A stretch of 64,000 nt of DNA, from NCBI RefSeq assembly GCF_030687535.1, contig NZ_CP117437.1:3493501-3557500 (forward strand), read 5' to 3'. Positions 8,088-16,964 of the stretch are shown here, in pieces; position 1 is the first letter of the stretch, and the number at the start of each line of letters is the position of its first letter. A program made the position numbers and the translations under genes. Source of the stretch: Pseudomonas sp. FP2335. GTDB taxonomy: Bacteria; Pseudomonadota; Gammaproteobacteria; Pseudomonadales; Pseudomonadaceae. Under the pieces are notes generated by a model, which saw nothing but the letters and a program-made list of their open reading frames with translations, had not been told where the DNA came from and made no database searches.

Positions 8088-8187
8088 GGGGAGGCTCGGT
8101 CGTCAGTTAACGTGGGCAAGGCTAACGAGTGCAAGGCTCGGTCGATAGACACAGATCCTAGGCTTTCGGGGCATACAGAACCGCCTT

Positions 8188-8222
8188 CGCAGCCTCGCTA
8201 AAGCTCGACAGCTCCTACAAAC
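8188..8222. repeat. Fragment of the 145-bp repeat family
   Basis: The stretch reading GCAGCCTCGCTAAAGCTCG and then ACAGCTCC matches the right-hand part of the tandem unit at 25901-26440 with two or three differences. It is a solitary fragment between the cupin and GNAT genes. Confidence 0.6.
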
Positions 8223-8229
8223 CGTTCGC

Positions 8230-8700
8230 TCAACACACCAGTCGCTTGGTCATCGGTATACACGCCAACGCCAACCCCGACGGCGAATGGTAAACCGCCT
8301 GCTCATCCCCCACGTATCCGCGCGCCCGGTAGAAGCTCGCGGCATTCAACGTCGCATCCAGCACCAGCGTGTCAATCGCCAGTTGCCGAGCCAGGTTTTC
8401 CAGGTGATCGAGCATGGCCTTGGCATACCCACGCCCGGTGAATTCAGGCAGGACAAATAGCGCTCCCACTTCGTTGTTTTCCAGGTCAAGCATCCCGGTG
8501 ACGACCGGTTCGCCCTGCACCCACCCCAGGTAAAACGCTTTGTCCATCAGCGCGTTGTAGCCGTCAGCGGCGCTGCCACGGGTCCAGGACATCATCTGCT
8601 CGCGCGTATACGCACCGATGCACTGGCTACGAATGGCCAACAGGCGAATGTCGAACGCCGCTTGGGCGTCTTCCGGGGTTGCGGGTTTTATTTGCAGCAT
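8230..8700 (-). CDS. GNAT-family N-acetyltransferase
   Basis: A 156-residue acetyltransferase using acetyl-CoA, substrate unknown. It shows the N-terminal MLQIKPATPEDAQAAFDIR strand-helix, the central GALFVLPEFTGRGYAKAML with the acetyl-CoA loop (R/Q-x-x-G-x-G/A form GRGYA), and the C-terminal AASFYRARGYVG. ATG 8700 is preferred over 8712 because GGAGG lies 6 bp before it. Isolated gene. Confidence 0.85.
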   Translation of the reverse strand: MLQIKPATPEDAQAAFDIRLLAIRSQCIGAYTREQMMSWTRGSAADGYNALMDKAFYLGWVQGEPVVTGMLDLENNEVGALFVLPEFTGRGYAKAMLDHLENLARQLAIDTLVLDATLNAASFYRARGYVGDEQAVYHSPSGLALACIPMTKRLVC

Positions 8701-9025
8701 TTCAGCCTCCATGGCTTAACAGTTGGACACACCCGCCCCTCTTGCGGATGGAACCCGGTACTTGGTGTTCATCACAACGAGAAACATCCAATTAGGACGT
8801 CAAATCGAGGGTTTTTACTATGCGAGGTGTTCAATCTTCTTATTCAGCCCAGCGTTGCAGATGAGGATCAGCGATTTTCAGCAGGAATTCCAGGAACAAC
8901 CGAGTAAGGCCGGCGTCAGGAACTACGCGCCAATGGAGTAAGCAACCCCTTCAAGGGCGCCGCAATGGAGCTGGGGACGATAATTATCTAGAATGTCGCC
9001 TTCCGCTTTGTCCCCAGGAACACCC
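8701..9025. other. Intergenic region without a supported gene
   Basis: About 325 bp of divergent upstream sequence between two acetyltransferase genes, lower in GC than its surroundings. Short open frames exist (up to 72-81 codons) but lack a ribosome site, family resemblance or a fitting codon pattern. It presumably holds both promoters. I see no repeat or hairpin. Confidence 0.6.
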
Positions 9026-9517
9026 ATGCCCGCCCTCACCCTGCGCAATGCCCTGCCCGCCGACGCCGCCCGCTGCTTTGAAATCGAAATCGGCGCCTAC
9101 GAAGGCGATGAAGCCGCGACCCTGGAAAAAATCGCCACGCGCATTGCGCTGTACCCACAAGGTTTTCTGATTTTGGAGGCCGCTGGCGAAGTAGTGGGTT
9201 TCATCAATAGCGGCTGCGCCGATGAAGTGGTGATGTCTGACGAGGCGTTCAAGGAACTGGTGGGGCATTCGGCCGAGGCGCCAAATGTGGTGATCATGTC
9301 GGTGGTGGTTGACCCGGCACACCAGGGCAAAGGGTACTCCACGACGTTGATGACCGCGTTTGTGCAACGCATGCGCGACATGGGCAAAAAGACCATTCAC
9401 TTGATGTGCAAGGACCGCCATGTAGCGTTGTACACGCGCATGGGCTATCGCTATGTGCAGCCGTCCGCGTCGGACCATGGCGGGATGGCGTGGCATGAGA
9501 TGGTCATGGAGCTCTAA
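9026..9517 (+). CDS. GNAT-family N-acetyltransferase, AANAT-like
   Basis: A 163-residue acetyltransferase. The motif-A segment VVDPAHQGKGYSTTLM (Q-x-x-G-x-G/S loop as HQGKGYS) and the ending LYTRMGYRYVQPSASDHGG resemble arylalkylamine-type GNAT enzymes, as does the opening ALPADAARCFEIEIGAYEGDEAAT. The substrate is not known. ATG 9026 is chosen because AGGA lies about 8 bp upstream; the longer frame from 8993 has no ribosome site. It is followed 60 bp later by an unrelated membrane protein gene. Confidence 0.82.
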   Translation: MPALTLRNALPADAARCFEIEIGAYEGDEAATLEKIATRIALYPQGFLILEAAGEVVGFINSGCADEVVMSDEAFKELVGHSAEAPNVVIMSVVVDPAHQGKGYSTTLMTAFVQRMRDMGKKTIHLMCKDRHVALYTRMGYRYVQPSASDHGGMAWHEMVMEL

Positions 9518-9580
9518 TTCAGCGCCAATCCCGGACACAGCAGCCGGTAACGCGATTCGATCCACGGAAGGAACCACCTC

Positions 9581-10759
9581 GTGCCCAACACAACACCCTT
9601 GACCTTTCAACACGCGTTAAAAAAGAATCTCAAGCGGATACTGAATTTCTGGGCGCCCCTGAGCGTTATCTTCGCGGGACTGGGTACGCTGCTGGGGTTT
9701 TACACCCTGTCGACCTACGCATCGGCAATCGGCCGCCCGGACCTGCTGGCCGCAGCGCTGGAGGCCAAGTCAGCCCTGATCCCCTGGCTCGCCAGCGTAA
9801 TGGGTATGCTGGGCGCGTACTTGCTGACACTGTTGGCGAGCACTGTCCTGTTCGGGCTCACGGTGTCGTTTTTCAATGACTCCCCGTCCCTGCAGCACAA
9901 GTTGGTGGGTATTCTCTGCGTACCTGTGCTGTCAGGCATCGTTGCCATGCTCTGGTATAGCTTCGAAGGACCTGAACGGAACGCCCTATGGGAAGTGCTC
10001 TATGTTGCGCTTTGGCTTGTGCTCAGCCTGATTGCAATGCTGGCAACCACCACCTTCCGATTTGCCGTCGATGTCTGTGCAACCATGGCGAGCCCCGGCC
10101 ACCCCAGGAGCTGGCGGCTGCGCGGCTTCTTTGTACTGATGGTGTCATTGCTGCTGTTCAGCACCGTGCTCTCTGCCGTATTCCCCGCCAGCCTGATTCT
10201 GAAAGCCTATACCGGGGAAGACACCCCCGAAGCGGTGAGCCGCTTGATGTATATCTCGATGTTCGCCGCATGCGTCACGTTGATGCCTGTGGTGGTGTTC
10301 TACGTCAGCAAGGCCGACCTGTTCAAGCGCCTGGCCCTGGGCCTGTTGGCCGTCGCTGTGGCGGGGGGGATGATTATTGCAATTTCGCCGGGAAGCCCGG
10401 CAGCGATCGTTTACGCTGCAGCCGGGGTGATGAACGTGCGTGCCCCCGTAGAAGCGCGCTACTGGCTGACGAAAACCTACGCCAGGGAAGATTTCGAGAG
10501 CGCCACCTGGGGCGACGTGCAGATATTGCGTGGCAAGCCTGTAGTGTCCGCGTTCCCGTTGTTTTCCTTCGGCGATGTGTTGTTGCTGTGCCCGACCAGC
10601 CGGGTCAAAACGACACTCAAGGATTGGCCGCAACAATCGGCCTACTGTGTGCTGACCCAAAGCAGCAACGCCATCCGGATGCCAAAGAACTCGGACACCA
10701 TAAGCCCTCCCAAGCCGACCACAGACAACAAAACCAAAAAACCAGGCCCCTCGACATGA
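9581..10759 (+). CDS. Polytopic membrane protein, unknown function
   Basis: A 392-residue protein beginning at GTG with GGAAGGAA upstream. About seven hydrophobic segments lie between residues 25 and 290 (for example PLSVIFAGLGTLLGF, LALGLLAVAVAGGMIIAI). A polar C-terminal region of about 110 residues follows, ending in a lysine/proline-rich tail (PPKPTTDNKTKKPGP). I do not recognise the family. The stop overlaps the start of the next GNAT gene (ATGA), so the two are probably translated together. Confidence 0.65.
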   Translation: MPNTTPLTFQHALKKNLKRILNFWAPLSVIFAGLGTLLGFYTLSTYASAIGRPDLLAAALEAKSALIPWLASVMGMLGAYLLTLLASTVLFGLTVSFFNDSPSLQHKLVGILCVPVLSGIVAMLWYSFEGPERNALWEVLYVALWLVLSLIAMLATTTFRFAVDVCATMASPGHPRSWRLRGFFVLMVSLLLFSTVLSAVFPASLILKAYTGEDTPEAVSRLMYISMFAACVTLMPVVVFYVSKADLFKRLALGLLAVAVAGGMIIAISPGSPAAIVYAAAGVMNVRAPVEARYWLTKTYAREDFESATWGDVQILRGKPVVSAFPLFSFGDVLLLCPTSRVKTTLKDWPQQSAYCVLTQSSNAIRMPKNSDTISPPKPTTDNKTKKPGPST

Positions 10760-11181
10760 CCCAACCCCTGATCGAAATCGGCGACCAGATTGATCTCCAG
10801 GCACAACAGATCATCGGCGATGGCCTTGCCGCCTTCAACAAACACGCCACTGGCTATCACGACCGACGGCCGCTGACGGTGCTGATCAAAGACCCACACA
10901 CCGGGCAAACCCTCGGTGGCATCACTGGTCGCAGCGCGTTTGGCATGGCTTTTCTCGACCTGTTCCACCTGCCCGAGCCCCTGCGCGGTTCGGGCCTGGG
11001 CAGCCGATTGTTGCAGGCTTTTGAAGATGAAGCGCGGCGCCGCGGTTGTCGCAGTGCCGTGCTGTACACCATCAGCTTCCAGGCGCCGGGGTTTTATGAG
11101 AAGCGCGGCTGGATGCGCTTTGGTGAAATCCCGTGCGAGCCCCAGGGCAGCAGCCGGGTGTTTCTGAGCAAGGCGTTGTAG
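10756..11181 (+). CDS. GNAT-family N-acetyltransferase
   Basis: A 141-residue acetyltransferase with the acetyl-CoA binding segment LPEPLRGSGLGSRLL (R-G-S-G-L-G loop) and the C-terminal FQAPGFYEKRGWMRFGEIP typical of GNAT folds. It starts inside the stop codon of the membrane protein gene (ATGA overlap), without its own clear ribosome site, so translation is probably coupled. The substrate is unknown; membrane-protein partnership is inferred only from the overlap. Confidence 0.82.
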   Translation: MTQPLIEIGDQIDLQAQQIIGDGLAAFNKHATGYHDRRPLTVLIKDPHTGQTLGGITGRSAFGMAFLDLFHLPEPLRGSGLGSRLLQAFEDEARRRGCRSAVLYTISFQAPGFYEKRGWMRFGEIPCEPQGSSRVFLSKAL

Positions 11182-11190
11182 CTGGGCGCT

Positions 11191-12390
11191 TCACCAACTC
11201 CCCGAAGCGCCCCCACCACCGCTCGAACCACCGCCACCCGACGAACTGCTGCTGGAGCTGGAGCTTGAACGACTGGAGCCCGAGCTTGAGCCACCGCTGG
11301 ACCCCGAGCCGCCACCGGTCTTGCCAAAGATAAACAGCGCCGCAAACGAGGCAATCGGGAAAGCAAACAGCCAGTCGTTGCGCCCCAACTCCATCAGCAA
11401 CCCCGCCGCCACGTACACCGCCACGGCCGCCAGCAACCGTGCGACGAAGCCTGCCCGGCTGCGCGTCCAGGCGTCTTTCATGATGACGAACAGGATCAGG
11501 TACAAGCCCAGCACCAGCAGACCCAGCAGCGGGAATGCCAGCCAGTGCAGGAAGTTCACATCGGTGTATTGGTTCGCCGCGAGCAGGATCGCGATGTAGC
11601 CCAACAGGCCCAGCACGCAATAAAACACCGTGCGTGCCTGCCACAACGCGCCGAACGTGGCGCCGCCAATCAGCAAAGTCAGCGGCAGTATCAGCAGGTA
11701 CACCGCCCACTCCCGGCCGCCAGCCAGCACCGCAAGCAGCAGCGTGATCGTCACTGCGGCCACCAATGCCTTGCGCCAGCGCAGCTTGCCGGCTGCCAGC
11801 AGTACACCGCCGCCGCCACCGAGCACAAATGCCAGCAACACCGCGATCGCCCCTGGCCCTACCGCGAGCCCCGCCACCGCCGGCAAGTCACCGCCATCCA
11901 CCAACAGCACCAGATCGTCTACGCCTTGGGCGACACCTCCCGCGAAATCGCCCTGGCGAAACGCCGGGGTGATGTGTTCTTCGATGATGCGATGGCTCAG
12001 CAAGTCGGTGACGACGCCTTCAAGGCCGTAGCCCACTTCGATGCGCACCTTGCGATCATCCTTGGCCACCAGCAGCAGGATGCCGTCATTGATGTCCTTG
12101 CGCCCCAGCTTCCAGGCGCGGAACAGTTGGTTGGCGTAGTCCTCGATGCTCGCATCGCCGGTGGTGGGCACCAGCAACACCGCCACCTGCGCGCCTTTGC
12201 GTTGCTCCAGGGCAGCGAGTTGAGCCTTCAGACGGGCGGTGGTGCCAGCATCCAGGGTGTTGGTGAGGTCGATGACCCGCTGATCGAGGGCAACCCCAAT
12301 CGGTGAAGTGTCAGCCTGGGCGGTGACAAACACACTGGCCAACACCAGCACCCACAGACCCAAGACCGCTTGCCGCACGCACCGCATCAT
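11191..12390 (-). CDS. TPM-domain (YgcG-type) membrane protein
   Basis: A 399-residue protein of the TPM/YgcG family. A signal peptide (VLGLWVLVLASVFVTAQA) is followed by a periplasmic TPM domain at about residues 28-165 (VIDLTNTLDAGTTARL, GAQVAVLLVPTT, DDRKVRIEVGYGLEGVVTD, HRIIEEHITPAFRQGDF). Then come about six membrane segments and a C-terminal low-complexity tail of serine and glycine with a closing GASGSW, a usual feature of this family. Function is not established; related proteins have been linked to photosystem repair or phosphatase activity. Transcribed alone, convergent with the upstream GNAT gene. Confidence 0.85.
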   Translation of the reverse strand: MMRCVRQAVLGLWVLVLASVFVTAQADTSPIGVALDQRVIDLTNTLDAGTTARLKAQLAALEQRKGAQVAVLLVPTTGDASIEDYANQLFRAWKLGRKDINDGILLLVAKDDRKVRIEVGYGLEGVVTDLLSHRIIEEHITPAFRQGDFAGGVAQGVDDLVLLVDGGDLPAVAGLAVGPGAIAVLLAFVLGGGGGVLLAAGKLRWRKALVAAVTITLLLAVLAGGREWAVYLLILPLTLLIGGATFGALWQARTVFYCVLGLLGYIAILLAANQYTDVNFLHWLAFPLLGLLVLGLYLILFVIMKDAWTRSRAGFVARLLAAVAVYVAAGLLMELGRNDWLFAFPIASFAALFIFGKTGGGSGSSGGSSSGSSRSSSSSSSSSSGGGGSSGGGGASGSW

Positions 12391-12517
12391 GTTTGTTACC
12401 TGAAGTTTCTTCCTGAAGGCCGCGACTTTACCTTATCGCGGCTATAACACGTGACCCCACGCCGTTGACTATCTAAACTCCACCCACCCATAGCAAAACG
12501 CCATAACCGGGAAGCCC

Positions 12518-13333
12518 ATGAACCTTCGCCTCCGCAACAACGTCAGTGTGATGGGCAACGGCCGCTCGACCCTGGTGTTCTCCCACGGTTTTGGCTGCAA
12601 CCAGGCCATGTGGCACTACTTGGCGCCGCCATTCACCGAACACTTTCGCGTGGTGATGTATGACCTGGTCGGCGCCGGCCTGTCGGACCTCAGCGCGTTC
12701 GACAAGCACAAATACAGCACGCTGGACGGCTATGCCCGCGACTTGAACGAGCTGATCGACGCCTTTGCCGTCGGCCCGGTGATTCTGGTGAGCCACTCGG
12801 TCAGCGCGATGATTGCCACCCTCGCCGACCGCCGGGCCCCCGGACGCATCGCCGCCCACGTGATGATTGGCCCGTCGCCGCGCTACATCGATGCCGATGG
12901 CTATGTCGGTGGTTTCAAGCGCAGCGACATCGATGACCTGCTCGACACCCTCGACAGCAACTACCTCGGCTGGTCCAGCGCCATGGCCCCAGTGATCATG
13001 GGCGCGCCTGAACAGCCCGCGTTGAGCGAGGCCCTGCGCGACAGTTTCTGCCGCACCGAACCGGAGATCGCCAAGCAATTTGCGCGGGTGACGTTTATGT
13101 CCGACAACCGCAAGGACATCGCCGGCCTGGCTACCCCGGTGTTGATCCTGCAATCGAGCGACGACCTGATCGCCCCCGTGGCCGTCGGCGAATACCTGCA
13201 CGGCGTGTTGCCCAACAGCACCTATTGCCTGGTGGACAACGTCGGCCATTGCCCACACATGAGCGCGCCGCAGGCGTGTGCGGCAGCGATGAAGAGTTTC
13301 CTCGCACCCTGGACCGTCGCCCATGCCGACTAA
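12518..13333 (+). CDS. RsbQ-like alpha/beta hydrolase
   Basis: A 271-residue alpha/beta hydrolase of the RsbQ/D14/KAI2 group. It shows the HGFGCNQAMW oxyanion region, the nucleophile elbow SHSVSA with Ser94, the acid region SSDDLIAP near residue 215, and the catalytic His in VGHCPHMSAP. In Bacillus, RsbQ acts with the PAS-containing phosphatase RsbP in energy-stress signalling, probably by supplying a small ligand. Here the gene overlaps by 11 bp a PAS-domain histidine kinase gene, so the hydrolase/PAS pairing is kept but the output is a kinase. The natural substrate is unknown. Confidence 0.88.
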   Translation: MNLRLRNNVSVMGNGRSTLVFSHGFGCNQAMWHYLAPPFTEHFRVVMYDLVGAGLSDLSAFDKHKYSTLDGYARDLNELIDAFAVGPVILVSHSVSAMIATLADRRAPGRIAAHVMIGPSPRYIDADGYVGGFKRSDIDDLLDTLDSNYLGWSSAMAPVIMGAPEQPALSEALRDSFCRTEPEIAKQFARVTFMSDNRKDIAGLATPVLILQSSDDLIAPVAVGEYLHGVLPNSTYCLVDNVGHCPHMSAPQACAAAMKSFLAPWTVAHAD

Positions 13334-14495
13334 GCTGTTCGACAACGCCGCCTGTGCCCTGGCCGCAACGGCGGAGGACGGCACGCTCCTGCACACCAAC
13401 GCACGGTTCAGCGAATGGCTCGGGTTCAGCGCCGTGGAGTTGTGCGGGCGGCGTTTCCAGGACCTGCTGACCATGGGCGGGCGGATCTTCCACCAGACCC
13501 ACCTGGCGCCAATGCTGCGCCTGCGTGGCAGTGTCACCGAAGTGAAGCTGGACATGCTGCACCGCGACGGGCACAAGGTCACCGTGCTGCTCAATGGCAC
13601 CCGGCGTGAACAAGCCGACGGCGCGGTGTACGACCTGGCGTTGTTCGGCACCACCGACCGCGACAAGTACGAGCGCGAACTGCTCAACGCACGCAAGCTG
13701 GCCGAAGCACTGTTGCAGGAAAAAACCACGACGGAACTTGCCCTCAAGCAAGCCCAGGCCGAACTCGGCGAGGCATACGCCATCGCCCAGCGGCGCGCGC
13801 TGTTTGCCGAGCAGATGGTGGCGATCGTCAGCCATGACCTGAAAAACCCGCTCACGGCGATCCGCATGGCTTCGGATTTCCTCAGCCGTGGCGAACGCAG
13901 CGCCAAGGAGCGCCAGTTGCTGGGGCACATCAGCCAGTCCTCCGAACGCGCCCAGCGCATGATCGCCGACCTGCTGGACTTCACCCAGGCCCGGGTCGGC
14001 CACGGCATCAGCATCAAGGCCGCACCGCTGGACCTGCACGCAGTGACCCGCCAGGCGGTGGATGAACTGCGCGTGGCATTCCCCAAGGCGATCCTCGCGC
14101 ATCACACCATTGGCAGCGGCGATGCCAGCCTCGACGCCGACCGCGTGCAACAGATCATCGGCAATCTGGTGGCCAACAGCGTGGCCTATGGCGACCTGCA
14201 ACAACCGATCAGCATCACCTCGCGGCTGGGGGCTGGGCAGTGTGAAGTGGCGGTACACAACCACGGCGCCGTGATCCCCGCAACCCTGCTGGCCGGGCTG
14301 TTCGAGCCCATGACCCGCGGCACCGACCAGGGCAGCGATGTGCGCAGCGTCGGCCTGGGCCTGTACATCGTGCGGGAATTGGCCAGGGTCCATGGTGGGG
14401 ATGTGGCGGTGAGCTCTACTGAGGGCGGCGGCACCACGTTCAGTGTGCGCTTTGTGGGAGATGGGGGTGGACCCGTCAATGTTGCCGGTGACTGA
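13323..14495 (+). CDS. PAS-domain sensor histidine kinase
   Basis: A 390-residue cytoplasmic kinase without membrane segments. Domains in order: PAS at about residues 5-110 (LHTNARFSEWLGFSAVEL, TVLLNGTRR), a coiled coil at about 115-160, HisKA with phospho-acceptor His171 in IVSHDLKNPL, then a HATPase domain with an N box (QQIIGNLVANSVAYG), a G1-like VGLGLYIVREL and a GGGTTFSV end. No response regulator is adjacent, so its partner must be elsewhere. The start overlaps the hydrolase gene by 11 bp, so the PAS domain probably senses a product of that enzyme. Confidence 0.88.
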   Translation: MPTKLFDNAACALAATAEDGTLLHTNARFSEWLGFSAVELCGRRFQDLLTMGGRIFHQTHLAPMLRLRGSVTEVKLDMLHRDGHKVTVLLNGTRREQADGAVYDLALFGTTDRDKYERELLNARKLAEALLQEKTTTELALKQAQAELGEAYAIAQRRALFAEQMVAIVSHDLKNPLTAIRMASDFLSRGERSAKERQLLGHISQSSERAQRMIADLLDFTQARVGHGISIKAAPLDLHAVTRQAVDELRVAFPKAILAHHTIGSGDASLDADRVQQIIGNLVANSVAYGDLQQPISITSRLGAGQCEVAVHNHGAVIPATLLAGLFEPMTRGTDQGSDVRSVGLGLYIVRELARVHGGDVAVSSTEGGGTTFSVRFVGDGGGPVNVAGD

Positions 14496-14497
14496 CT

Positions 14498-15304
14498 TCA
14501 GCCAATACTGAACACCGTCCCCTGCATCACCGGCTCCACACTCCCCGTCAACACCACACCGCCCTCGCCCGCCCACTGCACGGTCACCGTGCCGCCGTCG
14601 CACTGCACCTGCACCGTGGCATCCAGCAAGCCACGACGGATGCCATTGACCACCGCCCCGCAACAGCACGAACCGGAGCCCAATGGCACACCGCCGCCGC
14701 GCTCCCAGATGCGCAGGCGGATGTGCCCACGGTCGAGCACTTGCACAAAATGCACATTGGTCTTGGCCGGAAACAGCGGGTGAATTTCCAACGCAGCACC
14801 TACGGCGGCCACATCGACGGCGGCAAGATCCGCCACAAAAAACGTGCAATGCGGGTTGCCCATGCTGCAGGCCGCCGGCTCGCCCTCAAGGGGCAACCTC
14901 AGCGTATCCAGGGCCTCGGCCAAGGGCACGGCGGCCCACTCCAGCGATGGCTCGCCCATGTTCACCGAGACTTGCCGCCCCGCCTGCCGCACACACGTCA
15001 GCAAACCGCGGTCGGTGCGCAACACGATGGAATCGCTGCCCGCCTCCAGCATCAAGCGATCTGCCACGCCACGGGTCGCGCTGCCGCAGGCCTGCAGCGG
15101 CGTGCCGTTGGGGTTCCAGAACTTGATCCGCGCCGCTGCATCATCGCAGTCGAGCACCACGGCGAGCTGGTTGAAACCGATACCGGTATGGCGGTTGCCC
15201 AGGCGGCGTGCGACTTGCGCGGTGATCGGGTCGTCGCGCCCACGGCGGTCAACGATGATGAAGTCATCGCCGTGGGCGTGCATTTTTACGAACTGCAAGG
15301 GCAT
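14498..15304 (-). CDS. DapF-like epimerase paralogue with altered active site
   Basis: A 268-residue protein of the diaminopimelate epimerase fold, two pseudo-symmetric halves. The first-half cysteine is kept (Cys73 in LQACGSATRG), and GNPHCTFFV is the usual mid-protein motif. In true DapF the second half reads GxGET-A-CGSG; here it is GGGVPLGSGSCCC (residues 203-215), so the E-T pair is gone and the cysteine before GSG is replaced. The opening GLGNDF is AHGDDF, Asn to Asp at 13. It therefore probably acts on another substrate, or not at all, and a canonical dapF should exist elsewhere. It is convergent with the kinase gene, 2 bp apart. Confidence 0.8.
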   Translation of the reverse strand: MPLQFVKMHAHGDDFIIVDRRGRDDPITAQVARRLGNRHTGIGFNQLAVVLDCDDAAARIKFWNPNGTPLQACGSATRGVADRLMLEAGSDSIVLRTDRGLLTCVRQAGRQVSVNMGEPSLEWAAVPLAEALDTLRLPLEGEPAACSMGNPHCTFFVADLAAVDVAAVGAALEIHPLFPAKTNVHFVQVLDRGHIRLRIWERGGGVPLGSGSCCCGAVVNGIRRGLLDATVQVQCDGGTVTVQWAGEGGVVLTGSVEPVMQGTVFSIG

Positions 15305-15346
15305 GGGCGGTCCTTATTCGAGCCGGGAGATGAGTTGCAGGGTGGG

Positions 15347-16924
15347 TCAGAGCGTGGTGCCCATGGCCTTCATCAGCACCAGATCCCGCGCATAAATATC
15401 CGGCGCGTAGACCAAGCCACCCTGGCGGTCGACTTCCACCGTCCAGTACCCCAACAGCACCGGCACCGGCGTGGCCAGGCGGAATTCGTGGGTCACCCCA
15501 GTGGCCAGCAGTTCATCGGTGCGCGCACGTTCGGCCGGGCTTACCAGCAGGTCACGCAGCATCAGCGGCTGTTCGACGCGCACACACCCCGAGCTGAACG
15601 CCCGTGGGCCCTTGCTGAACAGCGGCTGGCTCGGCGTGTCGTGCAGGTACACCGAATACGGGTTGGGAAAGCGCATCACGATCTTGCCCAGCGGGTTGCG
15701 CGGGCCGGCTTCCTGGCGCAGCAGGATGTTGCCGGGGCGCGCCCAGTCGATCTGTTCGGGTGCCAGCGGACGACCTTCGGGGTCGAGCACTTGCAGGTTT
15801 TGCTGGCGCAGGTACTCGGGGTTGAGGCGGATGGCCGGGAGTTTGTCCTCGCGCATGATGGTCGGCGGGATGGTCCACGTGGGGTTGAGGGTCAGCCGGG
15901 TGATGCGCGACTTGAGCAACGGCGTCTGGCGCTCGGCGCGGCCGACTTGCAGGCGGGTTTGCCACACCGGGATGCCACTTTGGTACACGCTCAGTTGCGC
16001 GGCGGCGACGTTGACCAGCACGCCCTCGGGTTCCAGGTCCTGGGCCAGCCAGCGGAAGCGTTCGAGGTTGATGCGCAGCTGTTCGCGGCGAATTGCCGGG
16101 CTGATGTTCAGCTCGGCCACGGTGCCGGCCCCGATCACACCGTCAGCCTGCAGGGAGTGGCTGAGCTGGAAGGCCTTGACTGCCTTGACCAGTTCGTCGC
16201 GGTACAGCTTGCCGGCGGGCGCGGTGGCCAGGTAGCCGCCACTGACCAGGCGCCGCGCCAGTTCCGGCACGCGGGGGTCGTCCATGCCGGGACGCAATAA
16301 AGGACCGCTGGCGACCGCGTCCCAGTGCGGCAATGGTTGCTGACGCACACTGGAATAGGCGTTGCGCAGGCTGCGGTACAAATCGGCGCTGGGCCGCGCC
16401 TGATCGAAGGCTTGGGCCATGTCGCGCAGGCCGGTGGCGGCAAAGGCCAGCACTTCGGTGTTCGGGTCGCGGGTTGGCGGCTGGGCATGCCATAGCGGTT
16501 CGTAGCGCGATTGTTGCAGGCGGCCGTAGTGCAAATCCTGCAAGGCTTGCAGGTAATGGCGGCTGCCATCGATGTCGCTGCACAGCACATTGGCCGTGGC
16601 ATCCGGCGTGGGTTGGCTATAGTGGGTGGGGTCCAGGCCGTCGTCGGCGAGCAGCAACAGTTGGGTGTGCAGCGCTTGGCGTTGTTCGGCGGACCACAAC
16701 GGTACGTCGCCTTGCTGCTGGTAGAACGCTTGCAGGCGCACCAGCGCGGCGGCGTCAATCTGCGGCGCGAGGCTGGGGCAAACACCGGGCAGTGCCGCCA
16801 GGGCTTGTTGAATCGGGCTGGGTGAAACAATTGGCACAGGTTCGGCCGCCAGCTCATCGGCTGTCGCGACCAGTGGTGCAACGAGCAAGCAAATGCTCAA
16901 GTAACATGCGTGTTTTTTGAACAA
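15347..16924 (-). CDS. YcbB-type L,D-transpeptidase
   Basis: A 525-residue periplasmic enzyme that makes 3-3 cross-links in peptidoglycan. TTG 16924 is chosen: GGAG lies 9 bp upstream and it opens a clean signal peptide (FKKHACYLSICLLVAPLVATA), whereas the frame upstream to 17023 lacks both. A scaffold domain with an inserted peptidoglycan-binding repeat follows (VKAFQLSHSLQADGVIGAGT near residue 260). The YkuD catalytic domain comes next, with YLHDTP and the signature AFSSGCVRV containing the catalytic Cys. The length fits the YcbB family. It is divergent from a second L,D-transpeptidase gene, with 40 bp between the starts. Confidence 0.9.
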   Translation of the reverse strand: MFKKHACYLSICLLVAPLVATADELAAEPVPIVSPSPIQQALAALPGVCPSLAPQIDAAALVRLQAFYQQQGDVPLWSAEQRQALHTQLLLLADDGLDPTHYSQPTPDATANVLCSDIDGSRHYLQALQDLHYGRLQQSRYEPLWHAQPPTRDPNTEVLAFAATGLRDMAQAFDQARPSADLYRSLRNAYSSVRQQPLPHWDAVASGPLLRPGMDDPRVPELARRLVSGGYLATAPAGKLYRDELVKAVKAFQLSHSLQADGVIGAGTVAELNISPAIRREQLRINLERFRWLAQDLEPEGVLVNVAAAQLSVYQSGIPVWQTRLQVGRAERQTPLLKSRITRLTLNPTWTIPPTIMREDKLPAIRLNPEYLRQQNLQVLDPEGRPLAPEQIDWARPGNILLRQEAGPRNPLGKIVMRFPNPYSVYLHDTPSQPLFSKGPRAFSSGCVRVEQPLMLRDLLVSPAERARTDELLATGVTHEFRLATPVPVLLGYWTVEVDRQGGLVYAPDIYARDLVLMKAMGTTL

Positions 16925-16964
16925 TTGGCTTAACTCCAATCCACAGTGGGGGGATGTACTGTAG

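Noticed and set aside
8723..8941. 72-codon open frame in the gap between two GNAT genes
   Set aside because: No ribosome site, no recognisable family, unusual composition; treated as non-coding.
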